Shown here one piece after another: positions 18,328-27,251 of a DNA stretch of 64,000 nt. The first letter of the stretch is position 1; each line of letters starts with the position of its first letter. Under the pieces are notes generated by a model, which saw nothing but the letters and a program-made list of their open reading frames with translations, made no database searches and was not told the DNA's origin. This DNA is from JAYPLE01 sp047627515 (GTDB lineage Bacteria; Bacteroidota; Bacteroidia; Cytophagales; Cyclobacteriaceae). The stretch covers positions 46,604 to 110,603 of the forward strand of contig JBLHTU010000001.1 in the NCBI GenBank assembly GCA_047627515.1, in the 5' to 3' direction. Both the position numbers and the translations under genes were made by a program.

Positions 18328-19173
18328 ATGGAAGACCTCCGCGCATTCCTTGAGTCAAAAGCCTTCCAAATAGCAATCGTAATTTTGATATTGATCAATG
18401 CCGCGACGATCGGATTGGAAACCTCTCCTGCTGTGAGAGAAGTCTTCGGACCTTGGCTTGAGGATATCGACAAATACATCCTAATGATCTTTTGCTTGGA
18501 AATTTGCTTAAAAATGGTTGCATACCGTTGGAGGTTTTTCACTAACGCATGGAACATTTTTGATACACTGATCATAGGGATTGCACTGGTTCCGGCAACA
18601 GGCCCTCTACACATATTACGAACACTTCGGGTGCTTCGTACAATACGTTTGGTAAAAAACATACCAAAACTCAAGATGATTATTGAGTCATTGATCACAT
18701 CGATACCCAGTATTGGATGGATCATGGTACTCCTACTGATGATATTTTACATTTTTGCTGTCATAGCTACAGACTTGTACGGGGCTGCATTCCCAGGATA
18801 TTTTGGAGATATGGGCACTTCGTTCTTTACTTTGTTCCAAGTAATGACACTTGAAAGCTGGTCATCTGGTATTGCAAGGCCAATGATGGAGCAGATGCCC
18901 TACGCATACATCTTCTTCGTTCCGTTTATTTTGTTGGCTACGTATACCACCCTCAACGTATTCATTGCGGTCGTTGTAAATACGATGAATGAGGTAAACC
19001 GAAAAGCCTTCCAGGAAGAAGAGGAAAAACTCCAACAACTTCTCAAACAGGAACATGATGAACTTATGTATCATGTAAAATCGATGTCTCGAAAAATTGA
19101 TCGAATGGAAATACAACTAGAGGATCAAAAGAACGACATAGATAAAAATAAATCTATCGGTAAAGATTTGTAA
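18328..19173 (+). CDS. voltage-gated sodium channel of the BacNav (NaChBac) type, copy 1
   Basis: 281 aa from the ATG at 18328. A GTG at 18286 would add 14 residues, but alignment with the second copy supports the ATG. S1-S4 form a voltage sensor whose S4 has arginines every third residue (R98, R101, R104, R107). The pore helix leads to the selectivity filter TLESWSS (174-180), nearly the TLESWAS of NaChBac, which selects sodium. S6 (LLATYTTLNVFIAVVVNTMN) is followed by an acidic coiled coil (about 225-270), the usual tetramer-forming tail. One subunit forms a homotetramer in the inner membrane. Confidence 0.9.
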   Translation: MEDLRAFLESKAFQIAIVILILINAATIGLETSPAVREVFGPWLEDIDKYILMIFCLEICLKMVAYRWRFFTNAWNIFDTLIIGIALVPATGPLHILRTLRVLRTIRLVKNIPKLKMIIESLITSIPSIGWIMVLLLMIFYIFAVIATDLYGAAFPGYFGDMGTSFFTLFQVMTLESWSSGIARPMMEQMPYAYIFFVPFILLATYTTLNVFIAVVVNTMNEVNRKAFQEEEEKLQQLLKQEHDELMYHVKSMSRKIDRMEIQLEDQKNDIDKNKSIGKDL

Positions 19174-19218
19174 GTATTACCTTCTCTTGACAAGGGTCGC
19201 CAATAGAAAAGTCATGTA

Positions 19219-19974
19219 TTGACTATACCAAAAATCAACACCTCAGATGCTTTTGATGAAAACTCATCAGACAGACACCCTTGGTCTAGAGAAAAACAGA
19301 CTCTTTTAAGGATGGAAAAGATCTTGATATTTACGCATGTAGGTGGTGGCATACTCGTCTTACTCACTGGACTACTAATCATAGCGACAAAGAAAGGAAC
19401 GAAAACACATGTCAATATTGGGTGGCTATATGTCCTATCGATTATGATGATTTGATTTAGTGCTTTTCCAATAATGATTTTCTTTCGGTTGAGTCTTTTC
19501 CTTTTTGTTGTTGGCTTGTTGACCTTCAATTCAACATTTAATGCTGTGCGGGTCATGCGTCGTAAGATGTATATCAAAATACCATGGTACGACTATGCTG
19601 TATCTATTATAGTAGGCCTGGCATCGATAGGCCTTTTTACTTACGGAGTATATCTCGTCACGTCCACAAATAACTCTGTGCTCGGCGGACTCTCCATTCT
19701 TTTTGGAGTGTTCACTGGTCTGGCAGCCCGAAAAGACATTCTGTTCTTCTGGAAAGGAAATAGAGATGCGAAAAACTGGTGGCTGTACCAACACATGGGG
19801 TCGATGGGCGGTAGCTTTATCGCTGCGATCACAGCCTTTGCAGAACAAAATGGAAATCTATTCAAGTAAGGTGCATCACTAGCTTGGTTACCATGGGTGC
19901 TACCTGGGGTGGTGGGGTCTATAGTGTTAACGAAGGTCATCCGTAAAAAGAGAGGTAAGGACTCGCTTGCTTAA
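19219..19974 (+). pseudogene. decayed four-to-six-helix membrane protein gene (DUF2306-like)
   Basis: One reading frame holds a complete multi-helix membrane protein broken by two in-frame stops: TGA at 19453-19455 after SIMMI, and TAA at 19867-19869 after GNLFK. Sense continues past both; the last segment reads GASLAWLPWVLPGVVGSIVL and ends at 19972-19974. The layout (His-rich GTKTHVNIGW loop, QHMGSMGGSFIAAITAF, then a final LPW-type helix) resembles DUF2306-like proteins. No frameshift is needed, only two point changes. A likely original start is the ATG at 19312; 19219 is a TTG. Confidence 0.75.
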
Positions 19975-19977
19975 TAA

Positions 19978-21891
19978 TTAATCCAATGATTCTAAAGATT
20001 CACTTGCTGCTTCCCATTCTACGGTTAAGGCCTCAATTGATTGCTTTGCTTTTTCATATTTTGTACTTAATTCACTCAACTGCTCTGCATCATTAATAAC
20101 CTGTGGTGAGGCCATATCCTTCTCCAACGCTGACGCCGAATCTTCCAGTGTGGAGATTTGATTTTCAAAATCAGCTACTTCTTTCTTCAGTTTATTCCGC
20201 TGCTTATCATCTGAGGTCTTTGCGGGCTTCTGCTTTGCTGGTTCCTTTTTAGCAATGCTTTTTTCTTTCTGAGGGACAGAATCTTGGGATCTAGAGGCTT
20301 GTTGACTACTCCACCACTCATACTCTTGATAGGTACCAGGGTATTCTTTCACCTGCTCATCTTCGATGTACCAAATCTTAGTAGCAACTTTACTAATAAA
20401 ATCCCTATCGTGGGATACAAGCAAAAACGTACCTTCATACTGTTGCAAAGCTTGCACAAGAATACTAACAGAAACGATATCTAAATGGTTTGTAGGCTCA
20501 TCCAGCATCAAGAAATTAGCTTCACTGATAAGCGTTTTTGCCAAGGCGACTCTTGAACGCTCCCCTCCAGACAATACTTTTATCTTTTTAAAGACCTCTT
20601 CGTCGGAGAATAAAAAACAGCCTAGGACGCCTCTTAATTCCTGGTCAGATTTACCTGTTCCTGCTTGCTTTAACTCTTCCAGAATCTCTTGATCAACCCC
20701 TAAAGATTCTAACTGATGCTGTGCATAGAAGGAAGTGATCACATTGTGGCCTTTCTCAACCTTTCCACTAAATTTTTCCATACCCGCCACAATTCTCAAT
20801 ACTGTGGACTTTCCCTTACCATTGGCTCCAATCAAGGCAATTTTATCACCTCTCTCAATGCCTGCATCACTCTTATCCAAGATCTTAAGATCGTCATACG
20901 CTTTTGATACCTCCTGAAATCTAACTACATGGCGACCCGACTTCGTAGAAAAGTTGAACTTGAAATTAACCGCAGCATTTTCATCAACTACTGCATCTAT
21001 TCTATCCAGTTTTTCCAACTGCTTGACACGCGATTGCGCTTGCTTCGCCTTGGTTGCTTTTGCTTTGAAGCGCTCGATAAATCGTTCTGTCTGCTTTATA
21101 TGTTTCTGCTGATTATCGTATGCGTTTTGCTGTATTTCATTGCGCATCTCCTTTTCAGACTCATAGAAATCGTAATTTCCAGCATATAAATGCAAGTCTT
21201 TGTTAAAAACCTCTACAATCTTATTGATAGAAGAGTTTAGAAAACGCCGGTCGTGTGAAACGATGATGCAAGCACCGTCGTATGTCTGAAGATAGTTTTC
21301 CAGCCACTGTATAGATGGCAAATCGAGGTGGTTAGTTGGTTCATCGAGCATGAGCAAAGACGGACGCTCTAGTAGTAACCTAGCAAGCATCACCCGCATA
21401 CGCCACCCTCCTGAAAACTCTCTCAGTGGACGTTGCAGATCTCTGGTCTCAAAACCAATACCTTCCAATATTTCTTCTGCTCTTGATTGCAAAGTATAAC
21501 CATCGATAGCTTCATACCTCTCTTGAAGCTTAGACAGCTTATTGACCAACTTGTCATGATAGTTGACCTCCATTTCTTTGATCACCTCTTGTATTGCGTG
21601 CTCAAGATCATGCGCCTCCCTAAAGGCTTGCATCGCAACTTCAAGGATCGGCTCATCAGATTCGTAGCTCAATAAATCCTGATTCAGAAAACCGATCGTA
21701 GTATCCTTGCTCTTTGAAATCTCTCCACCACTGGGATCGATATCTTTTACGAGCATTTTTAACAAAGTGGATTTACCAGTCCCATTAAGACCTATTAAAC
21801 CAATGCGATCTTTCGGTCCAATAAATAAAGATGCGTGATCAAAAAGTACTCGATCACCGAGAAAATAGTCTATCTGATTAATGCTGATCAT
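19978..21891 (-). CDS. ABC-F family ATPase (translation factor, Uup/EttA-like)
   Basis: 637 aa with two ABC domains and no membrane helices. Walker A motifs are GLNGTGKST (about residue 34) and GANGKGKST (about 347); signature motifs are FSGGWRMR and LSGGERSR; Walker B LMLDEPTNHLD occurs twice. The linker of about 80 residues and a C-terminal coiled coil (about 560-637) fit ABC-F proteins that act on ribosomes. Which subfamily is not certain. A TATCTTTG -7 element lies at 21900-21907 upstream on the minus strand. Confidence 0.9.
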   Translation of the reverse strand: MISINQIDYFLGDRVLFDHASLFIGPKDRIGLIGLNGTGKSTLLKMLVKDIDPSGGEISKSKDTTIGFLNQDLLSYESDEPILEVAMQAFREAHDLEHAIQEVIKEMEVNYHDKLVNKLSKLQERYEAIDGYTLQSRAEEILEGIGFETRDLQRPLREFSGGWRMRVMLARLLLERPSLLMLDEPTNHLDLPSIQWLENYLQTYDGACIIVSHDRRFLNSSINKIVEVFNKDLHLYAGNYDFYESEKEMRNEIQQNAYDNQQKHIKQTERFIERFKAKATKAKQAQSRVKQLEKLDRIDAVVDENAAVNFKFNFSTKSGRHVVRFQEVSKAYDDLKILDKSDAGIERGDKIALIGANGKGKSTVLRIVAGMEKFSGKVEKGHNVITSFYAQHQLESLGVDQEILEELKQAGTGKSDQELRGVLGCFLFSDEEVFKKIKVLSGGERSRVALAKTLISEANFLMLDEPTNHLDIVSVSILVQALQQYEGTFLLVSHDRDFISKVATKIWYIEDEQVKEYPGTYQEYEWWSSQQASRSQDSVPQKEKSIAKKEPAKQKPAKTSDDKQRNKLKKEVADFENQISTLEDSASALEKDMASPQVINDAEQLSELSTKYEKAKQSIEALTVEWEAASESLESLD

Positions 21892-22002
21892 AAGGCCGGC
21901 AAAGATAGAAAAGTAAATAGCGTAAGTTGAAAGGAATACAAACCTTCTTGACCTTTCTGCTGTAATAGCAGCAAAATATAATTAGTCTAATATCCTTCCT
22001 TT

Positions 22003-22833
22003 ATGTCAAGAATTGCGTTGCAACGATTTCTGGAAAAAAAGATTATTCAAAATAGCATCATCGGGTTAATCCTTTTTAATTCAGTGATCATTGGTTTGGA
22101 AACCTCACCAACGATCATGAGTCAATTTGGGTTTATCATAGATCAGATAGATCTCTTGATTTTAGGTCTTTTTGTTCTTGAGTTAATATTGAAAATTTAC
22201 GCGTACCGACTCGCCTTCTTCAAGTCTGCATGGAACATTTTTGATACTTCTGTCATTCTCATCTCCGTGATACCGGCCGCAGGATCTTTCGCCGTCTTCC
22301 GAGCTTTGAGGATCCTAAGAACGCTTCGCCTCTTAAAAAACGTACCGAAGCTAAAAATTATCATCGAGTCCTTGCTTCACTCTGTACCAAGTATTGGCTG
22401 GATCATGGTCCTACTGGCTATCATCTTTTACGTCTTTGCCGTGATTGGCACTAATCTATTTGGCATTGAATTCAGTACCTACTTTGGTTCACTCACTAAG
22501 TCCATATTTACACTTTTTCAAATTATGACGCTTGAAAGTTGGTCATCAGACATTGCACGGCCTATAATCGCATTGAATCCTTTTGCTGCCATTTATTTCG
22601 TCATCTTTATTTTGATTGCTACCTACACCACACTCAATATTTTCATAGCGATTGTCGTCAATACTATGAATGAATTACATCATGCAGATATGCTGCGCGA
22701 GGAACAAGAAATTAGAAAAATGGTCAAATCAGAGCATGAGCAGCTGATGGAACAGATTAGCTATTTGACTGATGAAGTTCGTGCGCTAAAGGAGATTCAC
22801 TTGGACTCTGATAAAAAAGAGATTCCTACTTAA
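22003..22833 (+). CDS. voltage-gated sodium channel of the BacNav type, copy 2
   Basis: 276 aa. The same architecture as the channel at 18328: S4 arginines at R100, R103, R106, R109 (FRALRILRTLRLLKNVPK), selectivity filter TLESWSS at residues 176-182, S6 with LIATYTTLNIFIAIVVNTMN, and an acidic coiled-coil tail. The two copies share most of S4, pore and S6 and differ in loops and tail. The ATG at 22003 is the only good start. Sodium-selective, voltage-gated conductance is predicted from the filter. Confidence 0.9.
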   Translation: MSRIALQRFLEKKIIQNSIIGLILFNSVIIGLETSPTIMSQFGFIIDQIDLLILGLFVLELILKIYAYRLAFFKSAWNIFDTSVILISVIPAAGSFAVFRALRILRTLRLLKNVPKLKIIIESLLHSVPSIGWIMVLLAIIFYVFAVIGTNLFGIEFSTYFGSLTKSIFTLFQIMTLESWSSDIARPIIALNPFAAIYFVIFILIATYTTLNIFIAIVVNTMNELHHADMLREEQEIRKMVKSEHEQLMEQISYLTDEVRALKEIHLDSDKKEIPT

Positions 22834-22885
22834 AACAATTTGTAGTAAGTTGGTCTTGTACAGAAAGATCATTTAACATCTCACC

Positions 22886-24064
22886 ATGAAAAAACTACGA
22901 TTTCTTCCGCTCAGTTTAGCCTTGATATTACTCTCTTGTCAGTCGCCCAATTCTACGACAGAAGCAACTGAAAGTGATGAAATACAGTCGTCAAATGATC
23001 TTACTTCTGGCAAAGACCTTGAACTTGACCAACTAGTAATGCCAGAAGGTTTCGAAATTGATATTTACGGACGAGTAGACAATGCTCGACAGATGGTCAT
23101 GGGTACTGAAGGCACTCTATTTGTAAGTAATAGAAGTGGAGGGTCGGTTTACGCCGTCAGAGATACTGATGGCGATTTCAAAATTGATGAGAGGTATGAA
23201 ATTGCTGCTGATTTGAATCTTCCCAATGGTGTAGCTTTCAAAGATGGGTCACTTTTCGTTGCGGAAGTTGACAAACTATGGAGATTTGATAACATTGAAT
23301 CAGCGCTTGATAACCCTCCTGCTCCAGTATTGATTTACGATGACTACCCTACTGACAGACATCATGGATGGAAGTATATAGCTTTTGGCCCAGATGGGAA
23401 ACTGTATATACCTGTGGGTGCCCCATGTAATATTTGCGAGTCAAAAAATGAAATGTATGCTTCAATTACCCGCATGAATCCAGATGGATCTGATAGAGAA
23501 GTTTTTGTTCATGGCGTACGCAATACAGTTGGATTTACATGGCACCCCGAAACAGGTGAAATGTGGTTTACGGACAATGGACGAGACATGATGGGTGATG
23601 ATATCCCTCCATGTGAGCTGAACCGAGTCTCGCAACAAGGACAACATTTTGGCTACCCATATTGTCACGGAGGCACCATTCAAGACCCTGAATTTGGAGA
23701 TAAGTATGCTTGCAATGACTTTGTAGTGCCTGCACAGAACCTCAACCCCCATGTGGCACCGCTCGGTCTCAAATTCTATACAGGTGATCAGTTTCCAGAA
23801 ATGTACGCTGGACGTATCTTAATTGCTGAGCATGGTAGCTGGAATAGATCCTCTGATGCTGGCCATACTGGTCACAAAATAACAATGGTCAAGGAAGTAG
23901 ATGGTCAAGGCACTTCGTATGATACGTTTATTGAAGGTTTCCTCAATAAGGAAACAAACAAAGCTTGGGGACGTCCTGTGGATATCCTTAATCTTGAGGA
24001 TGGATCAATTTTGATTTCCGATGATCTAAGTGGTACAATATATCGCGTCAGCTTCAAAGGATAG
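22886..24064 (+). CDS. sorbosone-dehydrogenase-like beta-propeller lipoprotein
   Basis: 392 aa. A lipoprotein signal peptide ends at LLSCQS (Cys18), so the protein is membrane-anchored outside the cytoplasm. The mature chain has blade motifs of PQQ-dependent sugar dehydrogenase-like propellers: GTLFVSNRSGGSVYAV, FGPDGKLYIPVGAPCN, VRNTVGFTWHPETGEMWFTD and GQHFGYPYCHGG. Members oxidise aldoses or related sugars with PQQ, but many lack proven cofactor or activity. It ends 3 nt before the ABC ATPase gene, which suggests co-expression. Confidence 0.82.
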   Translation: MKKLRFLPLSLALILLSCQSPNSTTEATESDEIQSSNDLTSGKDLELDQLVMPEGFEIDIYGRVDNARQMVMGTEGTLFVSNRSGGSVYAVRDTDGDFKIDERYEIAADLNLPNGVAFKDGSLFVAEVDKLWRFDNIESALDNPPAPVLIYDDYPTDRHHGWKYIAFGPDGKLYIPVGAPCNICESKNEMYASITRMNPDGSDREVFVHGVRNTVGFTWHPETGEMWFTDNGRDMMGDDIPPCELNRVSQQGQHFGYPYCHGGTIQDPEFGDKYACNDFVVPAQNLNPHVAPLGLKFYTGDQFPEMYAGRILIAEHGSWNRSSDAGHTGHKITMVKEVDGQGTSYDTFIEGFLNKETNKAWGRPVDILNLEDGSILISDDLSGTIYRVSFKG

Positions 24065-24067
24065 TCC

Positions 24068-25039
24068 ATGCTCAAAGTTGATGGGCTGAACAAGTCCTAT
24101 GACGATCGAAAGATTGTTAAAGATGTTTCTTTTACGGCTGATGCCGGTAGTTTTCATGCGCTGATTGGCCCAAGTGGAACTGGGAAAACCACACTGATGA
24201 AAATGATTGCTGGCCTTATCACTCCTGATAAAGGCCATATCACCATCAATGATGAACGTCTGATTTCACCTGAACATCAATTAGTCAAAGGGTACGAAGA
24301 AATACGACTAGTTCACCAAGATTTTGATCTGAAGGCAAATATGTCTGTTAAGGAAAACCTAAACTATGCCTTACTGGGATATACTGACGACTTTAAGAAG
24401 GAACGCATAGACCAACTCACTCAAATCTGCAAACTAGATGGCTTTTTACAACAGCCATCCTCCCAACTCTCTGGAGGTCAAAAGCAGCGCGTTGCCATTG
24501 CAAGAGCACTAGCTACTGAACCTGCAGTCATTTTAATGGACGAACCCTTCAGCAACCTTGATCCTCTGACCAAGTACGAGTTACTCCAAGAAACAAAAAC
24601 GATTTCCCAATCAACTAACACCACCTTTATTTTGGTGACGCATGATACACGAGACGCTTTAGAGGTTGCTGATTTGATACACGTGATGATAGATGGCGAA
24701 ATTGTACAAAATGGATCACCCCTTGACCTGTATGACCAACCTGGTTCACTTCAAATTGCAAGCTTAATTGGGTTTATGAATATTCTCAGTCCGGCTATCA
24801 CCACTGATAGCTCCAAAATTACTGGCATATGGGCAGAGGATATCACCCTATCAACCGCTGGGGAATATGATGGTCAAATCGAAAAAGTAATATTCAAAGG
24901 TGCCTATCAGCTAATATCCATTAAAACACCGCGTGCTGAACATTCTATCATCGCTTACGACTTTGATAAATCAAGTGCTATAAACGCCAAAGTGCACTTT
25001 GACGTACCTCCTTCAAAGTTCAAATTCTTCTCAGCGTAG
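24068..25039 (+). CDS. ABC transporter ATP-binding protein with TOBE-like C-terminus
   Basis: 323 aa. Walker A GPSGTGKTT (about residues 36-44), Q-loop LVHQDFDL, signature LSGGQKQR, Walker B VILMDEPFSNLD and the H-switch LVTHDTRDAL are all intact. The last 90 residues look like the regulatory TOBE domain of PotA/FbpC-type import ATPases. No permease or binding-protein gene is adjacent, so the transporter partners are unknown. The start lies 3 nt after the propeller lipoprotein stop, so translation is likely coupled. Confidence 0.85.
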   Translation: MLKVDGLNKSYDDRKIVKDVSFTADAGSFHALIGPSGTGKTTLMKMIAGLITPDKGHITINDERLISPEHQLVKGYEEIRLVHQDFDLKANMSVKENLNYALLGYTDDFKKERIDQLTQICKLDGFLQQPSSQLSGGQKQRVAIARALATEPAVILMDEPFSNLDPLTKYELLQETKTISQSTNTTFILVTHDTRDALEVADLIHVMIDGEIVQNGSPLDLYDQPGSLQIASLIGFMNILSPAITTDSSKITGIWAEDITLSTAGEYDGQIEKVIFKGAYQLISIKTPRAEHSIIAYDFDKSSAINAKVHFDVPPSKFKFFSA

Positions 25040-25142
25040 AACTAGAATCTATTTACAAGAACTATTGGCGTCACCGCAGTATCTACATCGGTTCATGTCT
25101 GGATAGCCCAATCGTAAATCCAGTATATTGCCTAAAAGACGA

Positions 25143-25643
25143 ATGATGAAATTTCTACTAATCAGCACGTTGCTGTTCACTTATTTTGTTTCAACAGCAC
25201 AGCAACCGAAGTCTTCCCTCAAAGCTGGGGATGTAATTCCCTTTTTTGAAAAAACTGGCTATGATGGTAATCTGGTGAGCCTTCAGACGGTCGAAAGTGA
25301 GCTAATCGTGATTAACTTTTGGGCCTCATGGTGTGGTCCCTGTTTGAAGTCGCTTAAGTCTACACTTAGACCTATGTATGAAAGCTATGATCGTTCTCAA
25401 GTCGATGTAATCGGCATCAGCAATGATCGGCAACAAAGTAAATGGGAAAAAGCGATCAAGAGTTGGGATATTCCGTGGTCAAACATTCTGGATGATGATC
25501 AATCACTTGTCAGGTCTTTTGATGTCCCTGCAATCCCAACCTACTTCATTGTGGATAACACGGGTACTATTTTGGTTTCTAATGTCTTCTCCTCAGATCT
25601 ACCAAAAACTGTAAAAAGGTTATTGAAGGAAAGGAATCAATAG
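25143..25643 (+). CDS. TlpA-like periplasmic thioredoxin
   Basis: 166 aa from the ATG at 25143 (a TTG lies 15 nt upstream). A signal peptide ends near STAQQ. The AhpC/TSA-type thioredoxin fold has active site FWASWCGPC (Cys-Gly-Pro-Cys) and the cis-proline region DVPAIPTYFIVD. TlpA proteins reduce disulfides in the periplasm, for example in cytochrome c maturation. Its 3' end overlaps the convergent gene by 7 nt. Confidence 0.88.
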   Translation: MMKFLLISTLLFTYFVSTAQQPKSSLKAGDVIPFFEKTGYDGNLVSLQTVESELIVINFWASWCGPCLKSLKSTLRPMYESYDRSQVDVIGISNDRQQSKWEKAIKSWDIPWSNILDDDQSLVRSFDVPAIPTYFIVDNTGTILVSNVFSSDLPKTVKRLLKERNQ

Positions 25644-26089
25644 GACACGTAAGCTCTACCGGCTTCTTGTATAGCATAGGTTCGGAGTGTCTCTACTTGG
25701 TTGCCCAGTCTACCCAAGGAGTCATTGGTTTCATCCGGCTGCACACTTCCTTCACTCTCCCACCAAGCCTGAGCTCTCTTTCTAGCTACATTAACATCTA
25801 TATCAAAAAGATGCAGGGAAGCATCAGAGACTACCCACGCTTTTTCGCTTGAATACTTTTCATATATCATTTGGCGAATTTTGGAAGCTGTCGGGTCTTG
25901 ACTCTTGAAATGAGCCACGGTATAGGAGAGTGTTTCAGGCTCTGTCATTTTATTATCCCAAAATTTCTTTGAAGATATTATTTCAGCAGTTGTGAGTAGA
26001 TAAGAAGACTCTTTGTCAATCGGCTGCTTGGTCAAAGCACAAACGGCTTTGAATTCTTTCTTTTTATTCTTTCTAAAAAAATTGAGCAT
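25637..26089 (-). CDS. hypothetical cytoplasmic protein
   Basis: 150 aa with no signal peptide or membrane helix. A basic start (FFRKNKKKEF) is followed by VCALTKQPIDKESSYLLTTA, which could suggest a small C-x-x-x-type or ligand-binding fold, but only a single Cys is present. I do not recognise the family. It overlaps the 3' end of the TlpA-like gene by 7 nt on the opposite strand. Confidence 0.6.
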   Translation of the reverse strand: MLNFFRKNKKKEFKAVCALTKQPIDKESSYLLTTAEIISSKKFWDNKMTEPETLSYTVAHFKSQDPTASKIRQMIYEKYSSEKAWVVSDASLHLFDIDVNVARKRAQAWWESEGSVQPDETNDSLGRLGNQVETLRTYAIQEAGRAYVSY

Positions 26090-26146
26090 TTTGGAGAAGT
26101 TTTATAGTCAGATACTGACTTACACGACAAAGGTTACACGGTGACT

Positions 26147-26202
26147 GGGTAATAATTACCCTAAAGATGCTCAATCGGGTATGAGGGTTGCTCAATCGGG
26201 TA
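26147..26202. promoter_or_regulatory. palindrome plus 21-bp-spaced direct repeats (candidate regulator site)
   Basis: A 15-bp perfect palindrome GGGTAATAATTACCC (26147-26161) is followed by two exact copies of TGCTCAATCGGGTA (26168-26181 and 26189-26202) spaced 21 bp, two helical turns. It lies in the divergent gap between the genes at 26089 (minus) and 26324 (plus). Which gene it serves is not shown. Confidence 0.5.
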
Positions 26203-26323
26203 ATTATTTTCAAACAATTCAGTAACCACCACAGTAACTGAAAAGTAAGAACGCTACCAAATAGACACGAAGCATTGATTCATTAAATTATTGCCCTATA
26301 CTTGATGTACAAAACACACTATT

Positions 26324-26881
26324 ATGAAAAAATACCTACTATTAGTTCTATTGGCATCTGGTGTTTGCTTGACAACCCAAGCGCAGTCCGAGGAAGACGT
26401 TTCTAATTTCTTAGTAGAAGGAAACAATATCACTTGGCAAAAAACTTTTGTGACCATCCTAACGGAGGCACAGATGGCAGAAAAAGTAGCTGAGATGATG
26501 CTCTTTGAATCCAAAGACATCAATAAATCAGATAAAATAATCGGTACTGTCAAACCTATCCAACATAATTATATCAAAGCAGGTTACTCTGAGAAATCCG
26601 CTGAAAAATACGTTGTTGAAAAAGACAGCTACGGTGCTTTGAAAATTGAATTTCAAGAAGGTAAGTACCGTGTTACACTTGCTGACATCCAATTAAAGCA
26701 AAGATTTTCAACCCGTAAGAGCCAGCGTGGAGAGAATACGCGACTCATGGAATTTGCATACGATGCAAAAAAGGGCGTTTGGGATCAGAATTTTATTCAA
26801 TCAGGCAGTGCCAAAATCCTAAATGAGACATTTCTAGAGAAGTTTGATGTTGGTGGGAAATTTGGAGGAAGCGATTTCTAA
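26324..26881 (+). CDS. secreted hypothetical protein (DUF4468-like)
   Basis: 185 aa. A signal peptide ends near TTQAQ. The mature part has FLVEGNNITWQKTFVT, a long polar middle and YRVTLADIQL, which resembles the DUF4468/TBP-like secreted proteins of Bacteroidota. That match is by pattern only. A weak TATACTTG element lies 20 nt upstream of the start, and the palindrome/direct-repeat site lies about 130 nt further up. Confidence 0.55.
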   Translation: MKKYLLLVLLASGVCLTTQAQSEEDVSNFLVEGNNITWQKTFVTILTEAQMAEKVAEMMLFESKDINKSDKIIGTVKPIQHNYIKAGYSEKSAEKYVVEKDSYGALKIEFQEGKYRVTLADIQLKQRFSTRKSQRGENTRLMEFAYDAKKGVWDQNFIQSGSAKILNETFLEKFDVGGKFGGSDF

Positions 26882-26944
26882 TATCTTCTTGCCAGCAGGT
26901 CTGCATTTTAAGTATTAGACATTTTACGTAGATTGAGCAGTGAG

Positions 26945-27238
26945 ATGCATCCATACAAATATTGTTTGAAGCTTTTTCTGCTTGTTTTAATTATCTCTTC
27001 CTGCTCTCAGGTGGGTTATGTCCCATTGACTGATACTAGCGTGAATCTCGCAGGGCAAAAGATGCACAGTGAGTCGCAAAAATTTATGCGAAAAGATCTT
27101 CGAAGGGAGCCAAAACGTGCTCCTAGTGGAGAAAAGTTACAGACTGTGAAAATATGGTCATTGAAGAAACAAAAACGTTTCGCTAAACGGCAACTTCCAT
27201 CTATGGATTGGTGTAAACCAAAAAAGAGAAAGATCTAA
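26945..27238 (+). CDS. small very basic lipoprotein
   Basis: 97 aa from ATG 26945. A TTG at 26933 is an alternative, but the ATG gives a better lipoprotein signal (LVLIISSCSQ). After the lipidated Cys the chain is strongly basic: many Lys/Arg (FMRKDLRREPKRAP, KKQKRFAKRQ, KPKKRKI) with few acidic residues. No family is recognised. A basic tail could bind nucleic acid or anionic envelope polymers, but that is only inference. Confidence 0.5.
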   Translation: MHPYKYCLKLFLLVLIISSCSQVGYVPLTDTSVNLAGQKMHSESQKFMRKDLRREPKRAPSGEKLQTVKIWSLKKQKRFAKRQLPSMDWCKPKKRKI

Positions 27239-27251
27239 CATTAGGTTTCAC

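Noticed and set aside
19453..19455. TGA as a selenocysteine codon
   Set aside because: No SECIS-like hairpin was seen, the site is in a membrane helix with no redox partner, and a second stop (TAA) occurs further on.
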